From the NCBI GenBank assembly GCA_037178625.1, contig CM074129.1, positions 1,488,001 to 1,552,000 of the forward strand: DNA of 64,000 nt, written 5' to 3'. Below the pieces are notes generated by a model. It searched no databases, was not told the origin of the DNA, and saw only the letters and a list, made by a program, of their open reading frames with translations. The stretch's first letter is position 1; each line of letters starts with the position of its first letter. Below are positions 52,528 through 63,362 of the stretch, piece by piece. Made by a program: the position numbers and the translations under genes. Source of the stretch: Skeletonema tropicum. Lineage: Eukaryota; Bacillariophyta; Thalassiosirophyceae; Thalassiosirales; Thalassiosiraceae.

Positions 52528-54867
52528 ATGAAGAGCTTTAATCTGTCTCGGCAGCAGCAGCAGCAGCAGCAGCAGCAGCGTGAGCTCGAAGGGACAGACA
52601 TTGAACACGGAAAGGAGAGTACCGAACTCATCGCTGACTCCTCTCTCGGTGTGGACGGCTCTTCCATCGTCTTCGACTCCGCCACTTCAAATACTGCATC
52701 AGATGAATTTGATGCCGCAACATCTGATACAGCTGATTCTTCCTCCGAAAGCGACACCTCCGAAGTCGAAACTACCACCACCACGTCTGAAGTCTTTGAT
52801 CAAGCCGCGTACGAAAACCAATTCATCCAACAACCCTCCTTAGGCGAGTTCACCACCGCCGCCTCCCTCTTCCCCTCCGGTCAGAACGTCTTCTCACCCT
52901 CCTCCATCCTCAGCAAGCCGCACTACCTCTCCTCCTCCATCACCGGTCAACTATGGCTCGATATCGATCGCAACGGCAAACGTGGGTCCTTCAATGACCC
53001 CACATTGAATGCTGCCGAACAAGACTCGGGAGTAACCGGAGTCGATGCCATTGTACTAGTCGACTGTGATACCGATACCGAGGTAGCCGTAACCAAATCC
53101 CAACCAGTTCGGGGGGATGGACAAGTAGTCATTCAAAAGGCTACCGAAACTTCTGGGAGGGCCGGGGGATATAATTTCCCCGAGGTCATGAATCGTCCTG
53201 GGCGGTATTATATTGTCTACAAGGCACCCATGAACTTTCGGGTGAATTCCAATGTGATGCCCATGGGGGAAGTCAAGGCTGAAAAGAGTGAGGAGACGGG
53301 AACATTCTCGTACTTTGAATGTCCGTTGATGGGTGGTGAGGGGGGAATGTTTTATGACGACGCGGTGGAGAATGGGGAGTTTGATTATGGGGGGTATTGT
53401 GGACGGAGTGTCGGGTGTTTTGAGGTGGGACGTAAACGGGATTTGATGAACAAGTTTGAGAATTTAATTGAGGTGGATGAGAGTACGGGGGAGGAGCGGG
53501 TGGTGGTGGGTAATGAAGATGAGAATGATCTGGATGATATGGTGGTAGCCTACCCCTCGCAACACATGTTGGATGTGGGATTAGCAGAGCAGGAATGGCC
53601 TCTTACGACTCAGCAGTATGCGGATATTACAGTGAATCTTTTATTTCTCGACAATAGTACCGAGGCTGTGTATGATATACTGGGGGATGCGCTCGAGAGT
53701 GATTGTGCACTTGCGGAAAGTTCCACTGCATTGGATATCAAGAGGAGTCTGTTGGATACGGTCAGGTCGATTGAAGAATTTTCGGATGTCAAGCTTGAAG
53801 TGGAAGATATTGGTATTGCCATGTCACTTGAGGAGGAACATCAAAAAGTTTCGGAAGAGTCGTCGCCGTCGTCGTCATCATCGTCTGAAATCTTTTCCAG
53901 AAATTTGCGATCCTCGAGAAAGTTACAAGTGTTAGAGTCGTCAGAGGAACGTCCTGTCTTGAAATTCACTGCCGTCTCTTACAAGTTAAACGTGCGTGGC
54001 GAATACAACCCTCCCCCTCGTCGTCAACTGGGTGAGATTGCGGAAGATTCCATCAATCGCGATTCGAGAAAACTCACCGAGACCCTTCGAGATAGGATTG
54101 ATCCATTTATGGGTCTGCAAGATGTCAACGCCAAGGTTTTATCCATCAAGGGCTATGAGGATAGCGTAGCAGCTGGTAGCGCTGCTTCTGGTGAGATTCG
54201 TCCTCCTCCTTTGGACACACTGAATGCACAAAACGCGGAATCCCGAAGTGGAGGTCTTGCAGATTGGGCTACTATTCCTATTATTCTCCTGGCGCTCTCG
54301 ATTTCTTGTCTAGTTGGACTGTTCTTTTTCCGTCGTGCCTTTAGTCGACGCAAGGTTGTGAACGATGATGAAGATTTGAAAAAGGATGAGGTGTATGATT
54401 CGGCAAATGATCTTGCAGACGAAGAACTGGCAGCTGCCAAGAGTAAGGAAGATCCCATGGACAATGTCGTGTCAGTTGATAAGGCTGAAGATGTCCCTGA
54501 CAATATGCACTCCAGTGGGACAGATGGAAGCAGTGGTGCTGATTCTTCTGACCGCCGTGATTCTTCTGATCGCCGACGAAGGAAGCCAAAAAGCAGGAGT
54601 AGTAGGGCAAGAGAGGTTGCATCGTCATTGAAGAGGTCGCTAACTGTTTCTCTTCATAAACAAGAGAGTATTATGAGTGACATTTCTGACCATGAAGAGA
54701 GACGAAAGAAGAGGAAGAAGGCAAGGAGAGAGGCCCGCCGCCGTGAGTCGGAGAGGGAAGATGATGAAAATGAAAGAAGTGACAGGAGTCGTAATAGTAG
54801 AAGGCATTCTAGGAGATCATCATTGGGATCTACGGCATCTTCAAGGAGAAGTAATGAACTCACTTGA
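52528..54867 (+). CDS. SdrD_B-like single-pass membrane protein with polyQ N-terminus
   Basis: 779 residues, single exon. The N-terminus carries a pure glutamine run (CAG repeats at 52549-52577). Residues 40-100 are Ser/Thr/Asp-rich. Residues about 137-235 hold an SdrD_B-like beta domain ('SSITGQLWLDIDRNGKRG', 'GVDAIVLVDCDTDTEV', 'GGYNFPEVMNRPGRYYIVY'), followed by a Cys-rich 'ECPLMGG...YGGYCGRSVGCFEVG' portion. A long acidic region follows, then a membrane helix (WATIPIILLALSISCLVGLFFF) at about residues 577-600, then a basic, Arg/Ser-rich cytoplasmic tail (HSRRSSLGSTASS). It resembles the CBM14/SdrD_B protein at 9.6-12.5 kb in its SdrD_B plus one-helix plan but with the opposite orientation. 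No CBM14 here. A signal peptide is not apparent. Confidence 0.72.
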   Translation: MKSFNLSRQQQQQQQQQRELEGTDIEHGKESTELIADSSLGVDGSSIVFDSATSNTASDEFDAATSDTADSSSESDTSEVETTTTTSEVFDQAAYENQFIQQPSLGEFTTAASLFPSGQNVFSPSSILSKPHYLSSSITGQLWLDIDRNGKRGSFNDPTLNAAEQDSGVTGVDAIVLVDCDTDTEVAVTKSQPVRGDGQVVIQKATETSGRAGGYNFPEVMNRPGRYYIVYKAPMNFRVNSNVMPMGEVKAEKSEETGTFSYFECPLMGGEGGMFYDDAVENGEFDYGGYCGRSVGCFEVGRKRDLMNKFENLIEVDESTGEERVVVGNEDENDLDDMVVAYPSQHMLDVGLAEQEWPLTTQQYADITVNLLFLDNSTEAVYDILGDALESDCALAESSTALDIKRSLLDTVRSIEEFSDVKLEVEDIGIAMSLEEEHQKVSEESSPSSSSSSEIFSRNLRSSRKLQVLESSEERPVLKFTAVSYKLNVRGEYNPPPRRQLGEIAEDSINRDSRKLTETLRDRIDPFMGLQDVNAKVLSIKGYEDSVAAGSAASGEIRPPPLDTLNAQNAESRSGGLADWATIPIILLALSISCLVGLFFFRRAFSRRKVVNDDEDLKKDEVYDSANDLADEELAAAKSKEDPMDNVVSVDKAEDVPDNMHSSGTDGSSGADSSDRRDSSDRRRRKPKSRSSRAREVASSLKRSLTVSLHKQESIMSDISDHEERRKKRKKARREARRRESEREDDENERSDRSRNSRRHSRRSSLGSTASSRRSNELT
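52549..52577 (+). repeat. CAG microsatellite encoding polyglutamine
   Basis: About nine CAG/CAGCGT units giving a Gln run at residues 9-17 of the SdrD_B-like protein. Length polymorphism between strains would be expected. Confidence 0.85.
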
Positions 54868-55000
54868 GGAGCTCATTTGGCGATAGGTAGGCGCTATGTA
54901 CAGGAAAGCAGTAGAGCGACGTCGCAAGAAGAGAAGCGGCAGTCCAAGAGCGGTTGAAGAAGAATGGAACACTCTTTAGATAAAGAGTATGTAATGATTT

Positions 55001-58000
55001 TTATGATTCATTAGGATTTTCTCTTGCTAATTTCTGCCCGTACGGCGTGAGCTTCATGTTGCCTTCCGTTCCATCCGTGATTTCATGAAGGTATGGAGTA
55101 ACTGAAAAGAAATCATAATCCTCATGAGTTTGATATGACGTCGCTCTAATCTTGAACGGGATGGGAAGGTGAACCTTTCTTACGCTATCAAGGAACAACG
55201 GATTGCTTGGTGTGCTTTTACGGAGGTTATCCTTGTGATCTTTAGCTTTTGATCCGCATTGGCAGCCCTTTAGGTGAGGATCGTAGACATAAAGTCGATC
55301 ACTATCATACTCCTGAAGTCTCGAACAGAAAAGAACGCCTAGCTCAAAGTTAGAGTAAGACATTTCGTCATGTTCTTCCGGTCCTCTACGTGGGGTAGCC
55401 TTGCCCTGAGCACCTTTAGACAGACATGCACTGGTCAGCATAAACCATGAGAAGTGTTCTTTTGCTTTAGTGCTACTAGAGGAAGGTGAAATTTGTTTGT
55501 CAGGTTTATCAGCCAGATCAAACAATCTGTAGATGCTCTTGATATGCAGCGAAGAGGAAGTGAATGGCATCTGTAGCGGATGACTCATTTCATACAACGC
55601 CATCCGCGATATCACTGACCTCTCTAAGCCAGCAAATGAATCCGAAGAAAGAAAAACGTGAAGGCGCTCTCGTTTTGGTTTCTTCAATTCTGCGTTCATG
55701 CGTTTCCGGATGATGGCGGCAGCTTTTGTATGTTGATTTAACTCCCACACTGCATGTCGTTTCTCCTTCATTAATACAAAGAAATCCTCGGATGGCCAAA
55801 TGACATCAATTTCTTCAAGCAGTTCCTCGTCCATATCTTCTTCAAGGTCTTTTTGGAGATATTTTGCAACGACCTCTTCGAGACTCTCCCTCGTCCAATT
55901 CCCTCCCAAGCTCGTCGGCTGAACAACCAGTCGCTCCATTGCTGGCCACAGTGACTTTGGAATCCACATGGGGCCTACCAACCTACGTGACTTTTTCGAG
56001 TTGTTTGCCAGCTGCATGTGGTAAAAGTCCAAGAGGCGGGATAAAATGAATGAAACACGCTGAGGTCCATATGTAATATGTGGCTTGTATGTTGCCAATG
56101 TTGTATCCAATCCCTTTGGAGGAATAGAACCTTTGTGATGACCCGGGACAGTGGAGACGAGATGTACTTGAGCATCTTCAAACTTGTAGCGAGTGCACAA
56201 TCCACCCAATGGAAGACCGTTCACATATCTCCGCAAAAAAATATCAGGAAGCATCGATCCATTTGCTGATGCATCGGATTGTTTCATCAGAAAATCTGTT
56301 AAAATGGTGCCAAAGTCCGATGGCATCCCAAGATCAACGTCGTTCTGATTGAATTGGTTATGTTGAGACTCATGTCTTGCATCAAATCGTTGAACCCATG
56401 ATCCGTCTGTAGCATTTTGTGGTGTCAAATTTGAAGTCGAAATTATGATGACAATGGAGCCACTCTTCTCAAATAAAAGAAAGAATTTGGGGTGGTGAAC
56501 ACCCAGCTCTGTTTTCATATCTGGATTCTTTGCTTGTTTCTCATTCATCATTTCATCGTACTTTGACTCAAATGCATGCTCTTCATCATCTGAGTACCCC
56601 ATGTTCGCCTCACTTTCAGTAAATGCAGCAGACACCGTCTCTTCAGGAACCATATTGCTCATCCCAGTAGAAGACTGCTCCTTGAACTTTTCCGGGGGTC
56701 TAATCCAACCAGGAAACACTCGAGAAAAGAACACCTCACCGCCGAAAAGAGGAGTGGGTTGTATTTTGGCCCATCTGGCTCTGTTTGCTAATTCCTCTTG
56801 GGACATCATATTGTCCTGAGATGAATCATAGTAGTCGCTGTAGAGTGGATCAATTGGTGGTTTTGGTTGACGCTGAGCTGGTGGAGCATTCGAGAGAGAG
56901 GATGGAGGTACTGTTGAAGTGATTGGAATGTTTGCTTTGGGCGCAAAGTTCTCAATTGCAGGAGGTTTCTTCTCAGTTGTTGTCTGGTTGTCTGCATTGG
57001 TGTCACTGTTGCCAGCACATTTTGATTCTTCTTCCATTAATGAGACGTTCGAAACTTCCTCAAAAATCTTTTCTTTTGCACCGTTGGAACTATCAGCAGC
57101 CACCTCTTCTTCTTCACGTTTCACCCGCTTCCTGCCCTTGCGCTTTCGCGTAGGTGTCTTGGGTAATCTCACCTTTTCACCTCCATACGTGAGAAAATTT
57201 TGGTGCTCGTCCTTCTTTTCTTCATATTTGTCTTCTCTATTATGAACAGCTTTCTTAACTGTAGGCGACTTTACTTGCAAAGAAGATTGACTGCTCCCAC
57301 CACCTCGCAAGTGCATAGCATCCTCTTCCTTTTCTTTCTTAATACTAGTCTTGACATCATGCATTACTTTTGCCTTTTCACTCTTTTCAAGATAAAATCC
57401 CTTTTGGCCATGTAGTACCAGTGTAGGAACATGAGATCTATTCGAACAACCATCAGATCCATCCTGACTTTTTTTAGAGGAAGGAAATAGCTTTGGAAAA
57501 GTCTCTGTCAAATACTCCAAGTCGCCAATAGTATACGTCCCAATAATCGCCGCTGCCAAATCTAGTGAATTGATAAATTCTGCTCGATCAAATAGCGGTG
57601 GTCGATGCTCTTCTGGTGACTTTTCTGGTGGCAGCCTATTACGATTGTGATCATATCGTATTCGTGGTGGTGGTTGTTCTTTTTTCTCTCCGCATTTGTT
57701 GCAATACAAGTTTTCATGTGTAGAATTACCAAACGATGATGATGCTGATTGCTTATTCTTATCCACTTGATATTCTAGTAAGGAAGTGGGAGCATCTAAA
57801 TAGAATCGATCGGCATAGTACCGTGTCCTGCCGTTATCGGAGGAGACGTAAGGGATTTCTCCAGGCGCGGTACGCTTTGAAAAAGAGGAGGAGGAGCCAT
57901 GGGAGGAAATTGATGCAGAGGCAGAGGCTACTCGTCGTTGTTGGGCAAATGGTGGTGGACGCTGGCGTCGAAGGCCCACCGTTGTCGGTAGACGGTCTCG

Positions 58001-58012
58001 ACTGCCGGCCAT
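55001..58012 (-). CDS. TDP1: Tyrosyl-DNA phosphodiesterase 1 (TDP1) with a 300-residue insertion
   Basis: 1003 residues. TDP1 cuts the bond between a trapped topoisomerase I tyrosine and DNA 3' ends. Evidence: first block 'LDLAAAIIGTYTIGDLEYL' (about 150-170) and 'VPTLVLHGQKG' (195-205); first HxK as His507-Pro-Lys509 in 'LGVHHPKFFLLF' followed by 'IISTSNLTPQN' (Asn528); second HxK as His823-Ile-Lys825 in 'SLHIKSIYRLF', followed, after a roughly 25-residue Ser/Lys-rich loop, by 'WFMLTSACLSKGAQG' (usually SANLSKAAWG). Between strand blocks 205 and 500 there is a long, low-complexity insertion with a basic RKRKGRKRVKRE run (nuclear signal) and an acidic end. In the second motif Asn is replaced by Cys, so activity may be altered. 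The N-terminal 145 residues are disordered with one CxxC. Convergent with the SdrD_B-like gene (133 bases). Confidence 0.82.
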   Translation of the reverse strand: MAGSRDRLPTTVGLRRQRPPPFAQQRRVASASASISSHGSSSSFSKRTAPGEIPYVSSDNGRTRYYADRFYLDAPTSLLEYQVDKNKQSASSSFGNSTHENLYCNKCGEKKEQPPPRIRYDHNRNRLPPEKSPEEHRPPLFDRAEFINSLDLAAAIIGTYTIGDLEYLTETFPKLFPSSKKSQDGSDGCSNRSHVPTLVLHGQKGFYLEKSEKAKVMHDVKTSIKKEKEEDAMHLRGGGSSQSSLQVKSPTVKKAVHNREDKYEEKKDEHQNFLTYGGEKVRLPKTPTRKRKGRKRVKREEEEVAADSSNGAKEKIFEEVSNVSLMEEESKCAGNSDTNADNQTTTEKKPPAIENFAPKANIPITSTVPPSSLSNAPPAQRQPKPPIDPLYSDYYDSSQDNMMSQEELANRARWAKIQPTPLFGGEVFFSRVFPGWIRPPEKFKEQSSTGMSNMVPEETVSAAFTESEANMGYSDDEEHAFESKYDEMMNEKQAKNPDMKTELGVHHPKFFLLFEKSGSIVIIISTSNLTPQNATDGSWVQRFDARHESQHNQFNQNDVDLGMPSDFGTILTDFLMKQSDASANGSMLPDIFLRRYVNGLPLGGLCTRYKFEDAQVHLVSTVPGHHKGSIPPKGLDTTLATYKPHITYGPQRVSFILSRLLDFYHMQLANNSKKSRRLVGPMWIPKSLWPAMERLVVQPTSLGGNWTRESLEEVVAKYLQKDLEEDMDEELLEEIDVIWPSEDFFVLMKEKRHAVWELNQHTKAAAIIRKRMNAELKKPKRERLHVFLSSDSFAGLERSVISRMALYEMSHPLQMPFTSSSLHIKSIYRLFDLADKPDKQISPSSSSTKAKEHFSWFMLTSACLSKGAQGKATPRRGPEEHDEMSYSNFELGVLFCSRLQEYDSDRLYVYDPHLKGCQCGSKAKDHKDNLRKSTPSNPLFLDSVRKVHLPIPFKIRATSYQTHEDYDFFSVTPYLHEITDGTEGNMKLTPYGQKLARENPNES

Positions 58013-58305
58013 TGTTTACTTCATGTGGCTGCTGGCATTTTGTGTTCATGGTTCATGTTGCTGATGTTGCATGTTGAATGTTGACCCGTTTTCTTGCTTT
58101 CGGCTCTCACTTTCTTTCTCGTCTCACATTTTCGACAGAGACATAAGATAAGAAGATCAAGCAAAGTCTTCATGTATTCATGGCAAATACACATGCAGTG
58201 ATGAAAATAAGATAAACGTTCTACTCAATCAAAAACAAACAATACATCAACCTTAGTGTGAATTCGCTCATCTGTTTCATAATGCGGTGTCAAAACAAAG
58301 TTTTT

Positions 58306-60041
58306 TCATGATTGTCGTCCTCTCTTCTTCAAGAACAAGATGAATGCAAAGAAAACCATGACACCAACCATTTGTGAAAGAAACAAGCGTTGGATTTCTT
58401 GAAATACAGCTGGATCATTCATTTCATTCTCATTCGCAACGAAAGGGACGGCATTGTCTCTATTACTTCTTGCAATCTGATGCTGCTCTTCCAGTGAAAT
58501 AGAAGTAGTGTAATCTACAGCTACAGGAGCGGTTCCAGTTGCAGCAATAGCGTTAGGTGATACGCATTCACCAACTTGAAACCCATGAACAACTATAAAC
58601 GCAATTGATGCAGGAGGGAGTGTTACCGCCAGGTCATCTGTATCTTCACCAACTATATCTGGTAGCTGTCCATTATCAATTGAAAGAAGCTGGTTTCCAT
58701 TCAAGATAACTCTTTTAGACTCCCTGCTACCACCTTTGCCAGTCAGGATGTACTTTGTGAGTTGTGTACCAACAGTGACGTTAAGATTGAATGATGATTT
58801 CTTGTCAAAGTTTGTAACGACAAACATAGGATTGGCAGCCTCTTCCTTTGCACAAAACGCATGGATGAGCAGCGTGTCATATCCTGGTTCTTCGCAGCAT
58901 CCAAATGTGTATTTGTCTGGAACATCTTCTCGACTTGGTGATGTAATTGGTCCAATCGATTTGGTCCCGACCAACTTCTTCCAAAGATGAGCTATCCAGT
59001 AATCGGGCATCGCCTTCATTGTTTCGTGTGATATCAATTCATAATGACCACCAACTAAAGCTTGACGACAGTAGACGGTATGAGGAACTGACTTGGAAAT
59101 TGCACAAGTAGATTAGTAAACCAAAACGACCCAATGAATGAATCAGTAACATTTTGACGTCCACTATTATAAGCCATGGCACCCTCTCCGACCCACACCT
59201 CTGGTTTGTCCATGTATTTGTTGGCGGTGCTGGAAATACCGTGAAAATTTCTTGGATGTTGGATTATGGAAGTGCTCTTGGCGTACTTCACAAGCTTTTC
59301 TTCTTTGCCTCCACCATGATATTTGTGATAGGTAGCTATATCGACATGACTTCCCAGTGCTTTGAGCAGTTTCGTTGTTATTGATTGGCCCGTTGACGCT
59401 GGGCCAAGTATCTTTGGCTTGTGTGTGTTATTTGATGACCACACTTCATCTATGATGTGTCTCAATTCCGCATAAGCATTTACCAATCTCGTTACATTTT
59501 CAACCTTGTCCTTGTGAGTAACTTCATTACCCAATTCAAAGCTGAAAACTGTGTTGGCGTATCTGGATTGTGCAGTATATTGTAGCAACTGTCTCGCATT
59601 GGTAGAATCCCAATCTTGTTGATCATTTTGTCCCGATTCATCTTTTGTGTGACGAATATATGCTAACGTGAAAACAATTCTTGCGCCAGCATCTTGGGCA
59701 AATTTAAGAACTCCTTCCCACCGCTGCGTTGTCAAGCATAGTTGAGGGTTTTTGCCGCAGGCCTTGGCAAATCGATTTGCTTCCTCTTCAGTTGTGGTGC
59801 TGGAGGTCATGTTGTAAATGGCACTGTCCGCCTGCGAGCCACCTACACGAATGAATAATGGGCTCAAACCCGCAGCAGCAGCTATCAAATTTGGATGAGT
59901 TAAATCTGCATGAATGACGGAGGAATTGCCCCAGGCTCTCGTTTCAAGTGGCCACCAGTCAAGAGTTGTAGATATGAACTCGGGTCGGACGATGCCGATC
60001 GAGGATGCATCCTCTTTGATTCCAATTTCTATTTGCTTCAT
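58306..60041 (-). pseudogene. GH79 heparanase-like gene, one frameshift
   Basis: Two ORFs on the minus strand, 60041-59055 (328 codons) and 59037-58306 (243 codons, no ATG of its own), together make one GH79 protein. The first ends with 'FWFTNLLVQFP...' and runs into a stop. Shifting one base gives 'HTVYCRQALVGGHYEL', exactly where the family has its RQ-L-GG-Y block, then 'MPDYWIAHLWKKLVG'. The acid/base in 'FELGNE' (Glu173) and nucleophile in 'VWVGEGAMAY' (Glu286) are both before the break. The gap looks like loss of one G in a CTTGGTGCA-like context near 59104-59106. The C-terminus ends in a membrane helix (QMVGVMVFFAFILFLKKR). GH79 hydrolyses glucuronic-acid-containing glycans. A sequencing error would give the same picture, hence 'pseudogene' is provisional; the N-terminus also lacks a signal peptide, so a 5' exon may be missing. 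Confidence 0.8.
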
Positions 60042-60418
60042 TAAGGAGCAGACAACAGTTTAGTACAATAGATGTTAGATAAGTAGTTGCATTACAACTT
60101 AGATATTTCATTGGTATGAGTTGCCATGTTGGGTCGTATATGCATCTTTGAACTTTTGAACAGGAGGCAGATGATTTACTTATGAGTGAGAAAGTGCGAA
60201 TATTGCTGTCAACATAAAAGAGAAAAGAGGTATCTTATTTACAAAAATGGCAGAAAAGGGCAAAGAAAGATAAGCAGTTCATCAACATGCGCTCGAAGTG
60301 GTCGATACAAATCAAGCTGATAGAATATACCTAAATATTCCTCCATCCATAATATCCTATCAATGGCGTTATTATGTTTAAGTAAGTATTTCTCTAGTGT
60401 CTCTTTGGTCTCCGTTAA
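60042..60418. other. Intergenic region upstream of the GH79 gene
   Basis: Gap of about 380 bases between the GH79 start (minus) and the stop of the PHD-finger gene (minus). No gene seen; a signal-peptide exon for GH79 could be here but none was found. Confidence 0.4.
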
Positions 60419-63362
60419 CTATCGAAGTGAGGTGGGATGCAATTCACTGGCGTATTCTAATGTCTGAAGTAAGTCAGCCTCAACTGTCGACACACCACAT
60501 GAGTCCGAGCAAAAAATGGAATCAAAACGAGGCTTTTGACTGCACCCCTGTCGTCGACAAACTAAAGCAACATTGTCATCAGTGTTTCTTTCCTTGTTTC
60601 GAATTGCTGGCTTTCTACCGGCTCTGTTCCCCAGACCATTTCTTCCCGATGTAGCAGCATCCATCTCAGTTGACGACATTGACATAGAGTTAAGAGTAGC
60701 GCTAGCAGTGTCATTTGAATCTGATGCTTCTGGATTTGCTATACCAATAAGGTCGTCATCGGGGTCAAAAATATTTCGTCTGGGATTTTCGAAGCCTGCT
60801 GGATTTGGCTTCCTCACATCATTGCGTAGGAACAGTGTCATGTTGTGACGATCGGTGACTCCTTCGGCATCTTCCACACTCATCATGATACGCTCAAACT
60901 CGCGTGTTCGAACTCGTAGACGCTCTCTTGCCTTCATATCAGTTTTCCCTATTCGTTCAATCATATCCGCCCATTGCTTTTCAGACTTCTCGTGCCGGCC
61001 TGCAACACTTTTAGTATGTCCTGATGCATGTGTTACACAGACGTTTCCAAGTGGCCACTTGTAAGGACCAGCATGTTTACTGAAGGCATATTGTCTCATT
61101 ACAGCATTGGTTGCATTGCAACTTCGCAGATGATCGACCCTCTGTCGGTCTAGTCGCTTTGCACCAGCATCATTACCTTCAACGAAAGGCTTTTCGAGAT
61201 AACAAATATCGCAGATTGGAACGAACGATATATTTGATGGGTCCGTGCTATCAGAAGAATAACGTTTGTAATGCCCTCCACACTGAGCATGCCTCCATGT
61301 GCTGCAAACGGAGCAACATACCATCGCTTTGTAGGGAAATGTTTCTGTCGTCTGACAGCAAAATTTTGGAGAGTACGTATACTTTTTCTCGTCCTTGCAG
61401 TAATCTTCGTACAACTTGCAGTGAGGTAGCTTCTCTAGAACACCCGGCTCTACGGATGATTTCATCCTTTTCCTGACAGCTTTTAATCCTCCCTTGTTGA
61501 AACTTACGACTTGTTGTGATTGTTTCGGGTCAATCTCTTCATCGGTATCTTCGTCGTTGAATGGTAGACCTCTCTTACGGCGTTCTTGGCGGATGACCTT
61601 ATTTGCAGGCCACCATTCGTCTTGATCCTCTTCATTTTCTCCGGGTGTGAACTTCCTATTTGATTTAATCAATACATATTCTGGCCCGGTAAGAGTTCTC
61701 TCTTTTCCTTTCTTCTTACCTTTTTCAGGGGCTGTATTTTCTACTGCAACCTCGACCTCGACGTCAACCTCTGAATCTGAATCAGAAGTTGACTCCGGTT
61801 CCAAAGGTAACGATGGAATGTTAAATTTCATTCTTGCACTGATGAAAGGAGTTTCTTCTGAAGAGGTTTCTTGATATGTAGTGGCGGACGCTTGACTTTG
61901 CTTACTCCATTTCGTGGCCATTTGAATTTCATCAGGGGTCACATTAACTTGTGCGAAGTTCAGAACAATATCCGCTGCCTTATCAAAATCGGCTGCATTA
62001 TCTTTTGGTGCAGTTTTTGGTGAACTGTCTTTTTTGTCCATTTTAGCCGCTGGTTCTTTTGCAGCCTTGGTAGCGGACTTGGTAGTTGCCTTGGTAGTTG
62101 CCTTGGTGGTGGCCTTGGTGGTGGCCTTGGTGGTGGCCTTCGTAGCGGCCTTCGTAGTGGTCTTCGTATTGGCCTTCGTAGCGTTTGTCTTGGTGGTCTT
62201 GCTTTTTTTGTCTCGTTTTGGGAGACTCTTTGTGGCAGAGCGTAAGCTGGGTTCCTCTTTCTCTTTTGACCGGCTACCTTCGTTAACATCAGTAATGTCA
62301 ATCGATGTCAAATCCACTGGTTCTGTAGCTTCCAAATCGCTGTATAAAATCATCTTAAGTTTCGATGCCTTGTCGCCGTTTACTACCGGTTTTTTACTCT
62401 CTTGACTCTTGTACTCCGCATTCTTTAACGGGGGAGATTTTTCTGTCGAGAACGACTTTTTCCCTTTCGCCTGAGACGAGCTCTTCTTTCTGGGGGAAGG
62501 GGCTTTTGCTGGAGAAGACTCTCTTTTTGCTGCAAATGAATTCCTCGGTGGGGAGGTCGCTCCTTGGGCCCTGGCTGCTGATATCAACAATAGTTCTGAA
62601 GCACTAATAGGCTCCTCCGCATCAAGAGGCTCCACACTTTGCCGGGCCGCAGGTAGCGGTTCCTCGATAAGTGACGTAGATGGTGGAATCTGAATGCTCT
62701 GATCGGTTCTTCTATGCAACATAGACAACAGTTCTTCACGATCTCGCTGTTGAGACATTTGAGCATGCATCTGTTGTTGCGCTAACTGATCTTGCAACAA
62801 CATTTGCTGCTGTTGCTGGAGCAAGAAATCATCTAATTGAAGAGGCTGGCCATATATATTACCGAACTGGCCTTGCAGTTGTTGCTGGTGCTGAAGTCGC
62901 CGTAGTTGGTTTTGGTACTCAAGCTCGGATATGAGGTGTTGTTCTTCAACTTGACGGCGTCTGAGTTCGAGTTCCTGCTGCATGGCTAGGTGACGACCGA
63001 GTGGGGATTGCAGATATTCAACCCCTCCACCATACTGGGCTTCATTCAACTAAAAATAGTGATAAAAGATTGCAGTGAAGAAATAAACATGTCAACGTGA
63101 GTAGGAGATAAAAAAACACGTGTTTTTTCAAGAGATAGATACACAAAATGTGAGCACGAATTTGTGACAAACTGCATTCGTGACCAGCTCCGCCCCCACC
63201 CCCATATTATTCCACAGAAAATAGACGGCTAATAACAATAAGTGAACTTACCGCTCTCATGTAATCGATACTATTGCGCTGTCCCGGATTCCCCCCGAAA
63301 TTGCGTCCCCTATTATTAGGGGCACCATTGCCAGGGGCATAGTTACCGCCGCCACCGTTCAT
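60419..63362 (-). CDS. PHD-type zinc-finger protein with histone-H1-like repeat, two exons
   Basis: Exons 63362-63252 and 63049-60419; the 202-base intron has GTAAGT...TTAG ends and is phase 0; 913 residues. The long second-exon frame otherwise starts at TTG, so exon 1 supplies the ATG and a Gly/Asn-rich N-terminus. Residues 40-150 are Gln/Leu-rich. A Lys/Ala/Thr block (about 325-365) repeats KATT/TKAT units and resembles a linker-histone tail. Residues about 575-655 have the Cys/His spacing of a PHD finger ('MVCCSVCSTWRHAQCGGH' then 'PICDICY'). Residues 870-890 hold a second small finger 'CRRQGCSQKP...FCSDSCG', similar to a CFP1/Spp1-like Cys cluster. PHD fingers read histone H3 tails, so a chromatin role is likely. 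Confidence 0.75.
62060..62175. repeat. Short tandem repeat inside the PHD-finger gene
   Basis: 12-base units 'GCCTTGGTGGTG' and variants at 62080-62160 encode, on the minus strand, the KATT block of the zinc-finger protein. Confidence 0.8.

Noticed and set aside
55001..58012. Loss of the second HxK motif in TDP1
   Set aside because: At first the block before SACLSKGAQG seemed to lack His-x-Lys. It is present about 30 residues earlier as His823-Ile-Lys825, displaced by a Ser/Lys-rich insert.
59037..59055. Two separate genes in place of one GH79
   Set aside because: The 243-codon part has no ATG at its start and continues GH79 blocks exactly after the first ORF, so they are one gene with a frameshift.
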